DNA from: Chara braunii
Taxonomy: Eukaryota; Streptophyta; Charophyceae; Charales; Characeae
Length of the DNA stretch: 21,539 nt
Assembly (NCBI GenBank): GCA_003427395.1
Contig: BFEA01000687.1
Location: forward strand, 112,515-134,053
Direction: 5' to 3'
In this document: positions 17,311 through 21,539 of the stretch, piece by piece
Numbering within the stretch: position 1 is the first letter of the stretch
How the letters are laid out: each line of letters opens with the position of its first letter
Made by a program: the position numbers and the translations under genes
The notes under the pieces: model-generated
The model's database searches: none
The model's input: only the letters and a program-made list of their open reading frames with translations
What the model was told of the DNA's origin: nothing

Positions 17311-20300
17311 ACAGCAGCAGCAGCATACGCCATTATGGGGGGAGCTGCAGCTGTGCGGAGGTGTGACGTCAACCTCCTCAAAGCAGAGGTTGGAGGCGAG
17401 ATCGAAGAGTGGGTTGGCCGTGGCGGCGTGGGCTTCGCGGAACTTCCCCACGAGGACGTCGGTGGACACGTTGTTCCGCGAAGCTTCCAGAACCGTGGTG
17501 AGGCTGACAAAAGAGTACGACCAGCTATACCAGCGGTCGCGGAAGATGCAGCGGCAGCTAGACGACCTCCTGGAGACTAAAAGGCAACTGAAGGCAGTCG
17601 GACGAAGTCTGAAGGACCTGCCGAAGAAGCTGGACAAGATAAGGCAAAAGGCGGTGGAGACGAAAGCCAATCTGCTGTCAGAGCAGCTGCGCACAAAGAG
17701 GTACGAACACATGGCAGACACGTGTAAGCACAACGTGATCCGACTGCAGAACGTGGTGGGCAGCTTGCGGCGCAAGCTGTTCATTGCGCAAAAGGCAAGG
17801 GATATAATCATCTGGCGAGCAATGTCGGCCAGGGAGTCGCAGACTGAGGCCCTTCAGGAGCTGGACTTCCGCAGAGTGGAGTTCGCGGGACTGCAAGATG
17901 GATGGAATTGTGAGCTGGAGGGGTTGAGAGCGGAGTCCAGACAGCAACAGGCGGTGGCGAAGGAGTACTTCGAGAGAGAGAGCAAGAGGCGCTTGATACC
18001 ATTCTTGCTGGGGAGGACCTTCACGTTCAACGAGGAGAAGGATAACAAGTCGGAGGCGGGAGACGAGCGGAGGGATTCTACCGCCACGGAGCAAGACTAC
18101 CTGTGGATGCTAGGAGAGAGCGATGCAGACAGAGCGAGAAGGCGGGCACTGATCTCGATGTTGCAGTCCCACCTCAGCCAGGACGACGAGTCGGGGAGGC
18201 TGGTAGAGTTCTTCAAGGAGAGGGAGGAGACACATCTGGAGCTGGTTGCTGCAGTCAAGGAGGCGGATGCCAGACTGCAGGAGCTCAAGGGCCAGTACGA
18301 GGGCAAGCTGAAGCTGTACCAGGACATGAAGTACACGATGCCCAGAGGTGGTAGTCTAAACGTCACGGACATCAACCAGAGGTTAGCTCTGGCGGAGGCC
18401 AGGGCTGGGCACCTGCGAGAACGTTGCAGGACGTCGAGCGAGCTCATCAAGGTGATGTTCAATGGGGTCACGCAACTGCACGATCGGTGTCCAGACATTC
18501 GAACGGTGATGGAAGCCGTGATAGAAGGGGACATGATGGCTGATTCGAACGGCGGCGATCCGACGAAGCCGCACCGGGGTAGTCGGGTGGGCCCAGCGGA
18601 ACTTACGGTCTGGACGGGGGGGAAAAGGAAACGGTCAGTTGGGAGTGACAGGCGCGGGAGTAAGGGGATCGGCAGGCGGATCTCACAGCCTGCCGCTGAT
18701 GGTTCGGCAGAGGATCCGACGGATCCTAGTTCGGCAATGCGTGTAGGGTGGTCAGCGAGAGGGGGACTGAGTAAGGAGTCGACAACAGACGAACAAAGGA
18801 GAGTAAGTAGAGCGGGGGGAGAAGGAGGACGAGAAGGAGCATCGCGCAGGCGGAGCTGGGGGGGGGGCAGACAAGGCCAGGATAAGGCGGGTGGAGGCAG
18901 GCCACTGCGGCAGGGGGTTGGGGGGGAGGGTTCATCGGAGCCATCGACAGCTCAAGCAGGGATAACACGAGTAGCGGAAGCATCAGGAGCAGCAAGTGGA
19001 GGAGGAGGAGGAGGAGGGGGGGAAGGGGGAGGCGGAGGCGCAGCTTTAAGGCGCACTTCTAGCGCGAGGTTGATGGGCAACAACGGGGGCGATCCTTCTG
19101 TTCCTCATCCGTCGAAGCCACCGCTATCTGTCAAATCTGCCTGGGGTGACCAGGCTGCACGGGAACAAGGAGATAGGGGAGGTGGTGGTTCGGGTGCGCT
19201 GAGCATGTACGGAGAAGGAAGCGGCGGAGGAGGGGGACTCAGCAGTCCATCAAGAGAGGAAACTTTAAGGCGCAACTCGAACAAGACAAAACGCGAGGCG
19301 AGTTTGATCCTCGATTCGGCGCTGATCTTGGGGAAATTGGCAGCTGGCCCTTCTGCTACCGGTCCGACCAGAGGCTGGCTACAACCAACCTTGCCCCTGG
19401 ACACATTCGTCACCCTCACTTACTCCCAGAAACAAATGGTCATTCGCGCTTACCTTCGGAAATTGGAGAACAGGCTTCAGCCGTGGGTTATGTGGGAGAG
19501 AAGATTCCTTCGTTCGAACGGGTTCACACCTTTGATGGGAGCTGACCCGCAGCAGGAGGACAGGTACTTGTCGATGTTGACCGACGACGTGGTATCTGTA
19601 CTATCTTCCAACGGACGGAGAAGGGCAGGTTCTATGTCTCGCATCGAGAGGGGAGAGCAGTGGAGAGCGAGAGTCAAGGAGGAGGCGGAGGAGGCGGAGG
19701 AGGGGGAGGGGGAGGGGGAGGGGGAGGCTCACGAGCAGGACATCGTGGAAGAGGAGGATGGGGCTGCTGCTGACGACAAATTGGTGTCCACGGTTACCAG
19801 ACCGAGGCCGTTGCGGCGACGAGGTACCAGCCTCAGTTTATCTCCTTCGACATCTCGGCGACAATCCTCCTCTGCTGAAGCCTCCACAGCCGCAGCCGCA
19901 GGTGCCACAACAGCAGAGGCGTCAGCAGAAGCGCCGTCGTCGCTGCTGCGGAAAGATGTGCAGACAAAGAGGCCGCGGCGAGCAAGTGAAGGCAAGCTGC
20001 GCCGCCGACGGAGCGAACAGCCATTGAGTAAGAAACTGGGTGACGCATACGAAGCGGGAAGAGGGGAAGAGAAGACGTCCAAAGGAGAGATTATGGCGGC
20101 AGTGTCACACGGGACGGAGAAGAGGGAGGAAAAGACGGCCCCCTCGAGGCGCAAGGCTTCAGCCAGGGTGCAAAGCCTTAGGAGACGTGCTCGCGCAAGC
20201 AGCTTCAGCGAAAGATCGAGTCTGTCGATGAGTTCGACCAGTCCTACTTGGAGGCAGCCGGGCAAGAGGAGGTCACGGGTAAGCTTTGGGGGCGGTGGCG

Positions 20301-21199
20301 ATCACTTGAGAAGCTACGGGTGTGATCCCCCTGGAGCAGCAGCAGCAGCAGGAGGAGGAGGAGGAGGAGGAGGAGGAGCTGTCCAGGGCTTCACATCGAC
20401 TGTACCCGTTGCCCTCCGGGATATGCACTACAGATTACAGGTCAATAAACGCGTGAAGGCGATGCAGGAGATCAGGAACAGGGTTGTCGCAAGGATAGCG
20501 GACTTCCACCTCGATCGAAAGTTACAGTGGTCGAGCAACGTGCGGCTCGACCTGCGGAGAGCAGGAGACACAGCAGCAGATAGGATTGAAGGAACGGTAC
20601 AGATGTTTCAGGAGAAGAACGACAGGATAAGAGAGAAGATGGGACAATGGGAGAGACAAGCAGGGTTGTCGTGCACGTTCATAAGGGAGCCGCAATTCAT
20701 GCAGCTGTGCGAGTTCTTGGGGATCAGGCATTCAGCTGACGAGCTGGCAGTGATCTTTGCCAAGTTCGATGTGCATAACAAGGGAAGCATTGACTTGGTC
20801 AACCTGCCAGAGTCGAGCGATGACGAAGACGATGGGTTCTTCAGGCCGACGGCGGGGAAAGGGAAGGAGAGAGGGAAGATTTGGACTAGGCAAGAGCTGA
20901 AGGCACGGGCGATGAGATTGATTAAGTTGAGATCCACTAGGGGCGCGCGGGACAAGCTGGGAAGCGATAGGGAGGAGGATGACGGAATCGAAAAGCTCAC
21001 GAGATCGTGGTCCATCAAAATGAGGAAACGCTACTCCATAATCGACGACGTGGGACCATCCTCCCCGAGCCAACTGGGGAGCGGTCCCTACAGCGCCAGG
21101 CTGATCACCCCTCGAAGCCCGTTGAAGGGAAGAAGATACTGGGACGAGAATATGTCCCAATTTTTAGTTCGTTCTCCCAGAGCCCTGAAAAAAAAGTAG
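17156..21199 (+). CDS. Large coiled-coil, disordered protein with a degenerate EF-hand
   Basis: An uninterrupted 1347-codon frame, closed upstream by TGA (17138-17140). TTTGCAG at 17144-17150 looks like a splice acceptor, so the ATG exon may have a 5' partner. Regions: His11-Gln5 run (41-56); predicted coiled-coil helices (about 105-285 and 320-445); a long Gly/Ser/Arg disordered middle (about 460-715) with Gly runs; a short ordered block (725-815, TLTYSQKQMVIRAYLRKLENR); acidic E/G repeat (841-858); basic Ser/Arg-rich tract; Ala5-Gly10 (1061-1074); and a helical C-terminal block (1085-1200) ending in FAKFDVHNKGSIDL, an EF-hand loop lacking the usual final Glu. At least eight RRxS motifs occur. 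It reads like a cytoskeletal or ciliary scaffold, but I recognise no named family. Retained introns within the low-complexity middle cannot be excluded (GTAAGT at 18803-18808). Confidence 0.6.
17276..17326 (+). repeat. CAT/CAG coding microsatellite
   Basis: Eleven CAT codons (His) are followed by CAA and four CAG (Gln) and one more CAT, in frame near the protein start. Triplet runs like this are length-variable by slippage, so the His11-Gln5 length may differ between strains. Confidence 0.9.
19681..19727 (+). repeat. Purine-rich GGAGGC/GGGGGA repeat in coding sequence
   Basis: GGAGGCGGA units pass into consecutive GGGGGA units, encoding the E/G/A tract of residues about 842-858. With four or more G5 tracts the coding strand has G-quadruplex potential. 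A similar GGA run encodes the Gly10 tract near 20350-20378. Confidence 0.75.
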
Positions 21200-21329
21200 A
21201 CGTTAGAGTAGAGTAAGGTAGGACAGCAAGCTCCTACGATCACAATAACAGGATATTGGGGTGTGGATTCGATAAGCCCTCTCTCCATCGAAGGAGTCAG
21301 CAGCGAAGTAAGCGCACACGGTACATGCA

Positions 21330-21390
21330 CGAACGCGCGCGCGCGCACACACAAAAACACACGCACGCGCTAACACACACACACACACAC
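21330..21390. repeat. CG/CA microsatellite
   Basis: Alternating purine-pyrimidine sequence, CG units (about 21332-21344) followed by CA units with interruptions to 21390. It immediately precedes the adapter junction. Such repeats can adopt Z-DNA and often stall assembly. Confidence 0.85.
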
Positions 21391-21394
21391 AAAT

Positions 21395-21432
21395 CTGTCT
21401 CTTATACACATCTAGATGTGTATAAGAGACAG
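21395..21432. other. Nextera mate-pair junction adapter (assembly artefact)
   Basis: CTGTCTCTTATACACATCT (21395-21413) is the 19-bp Tn5 mosaic end used in Nextera libraries, followed without gap by its exact reverse complement (21414-21432). This 38-bp double mosaic end is the circularisation junction of Nextera mate-pair libraries. It is engineered sequence, not genomic. Sequence on the two sides was joined by circularisation and normally lies kilobases apart in the genome. Confidence 0.97.
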
Positions 21433-21539
21433 ATGCTACACTGATTTGTGTTTCGGTTCAGATATTATCTCGGCATTTGTGGTGTTCCTGTTTTATGGAT
21501 GGTGAGTGTTGCATGTGTTGGTTTATGTTTTTCCACGTT
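21433..21539. other. Sequence beyond the adapter, origin uncertain
   Basis: The 107 bases are T/G-rich without an open frame or repeat. As they follow a mate-pair junction, they probably come from another locus or from the opposite orientation, and should not be used as the gene's 3' flank. Confidence 0.7.

Noticed and set aside
1-21539. tRNA, rRNA, CRISPR or bacterial operon features
   Set aside because: None seen: no cloverleaf with recognisable B-box, no spaced identical repeats of CRISPR type, and no compact co-directional gene row.

Overview
This is a repeat-rich eukaryotic nuclear window with no bacterial operon logic. It holds nested, decayed retroelements on the minus strand and one long, low-complexity, GC-rich open frame on the plus strand. 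The style of the retroelements and the host-like gene suggests a large green-lineage genome; my best guess from memory is a charophyte alga such as Chara, but I could not test this. The assembly appears to come from Illumina Nextera mate-pair data, because an untrimmed mate-pair junction adapter lies at 21395-21432. The last 107 bases may therefore not be contiguous with the rest.

Layout. (1) 1-4235: mostly unassigned sequence with several hairpins, one decayed open frame (862-1329), exon-like splice signals around 3613-3752 and a thrice-repeated 12-mer. (2) 4236-7987 plus 14028-14255, minus strand: a decayed Ty3/gypsy retrotransposon (gag, CCHC knuckle, protease, reverse transcriptase, RNase H). 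It has no visible integrase, a YLDN active site, a ~100-bp A-tailed insertion inside RT and many stops. (3) 7988-14035, minus strand: a Penelope-like (PLE-type) retroelement inserted in the gypsy gag. It consists of a ~5-kb copy preceded, in element orientation, by a 5'-truncated ~1.03-kb copy, giving ~1.03-kb direct repeats (pseudo-LTRs). An 11-bp target-site duplication flanks the pair, and removing the insertion restores the gag frame exactly. (4) 14256-17155: presumed gypsy leader/LTR region, then unassigned sequence with an 84-bp tandem duplication, a 32-bp-arm foldback, further inverted repeats and an AT microsatellite. (5) 17156-21199, plus strand: a 1347-codon open frame encoding a coiled-coil, disordered, RRxS-rich protein with one degenerate EF-hand. 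(6) CA/CG microsatellite, then the adapter junction.

The main biological story is layered transposition: a gypsy element landed first, the PLE-type element then inserted into its gag as a head-to-tail partial tandem, and both have since decayed. The strongest candidate for something little described is the PLE-type element. It has a ~540-codon ORF1 with a GR-rich start, acidic middle and SAP-like end, an RT with all core motifs, and no GIY-YIG endonuclease that I can see.
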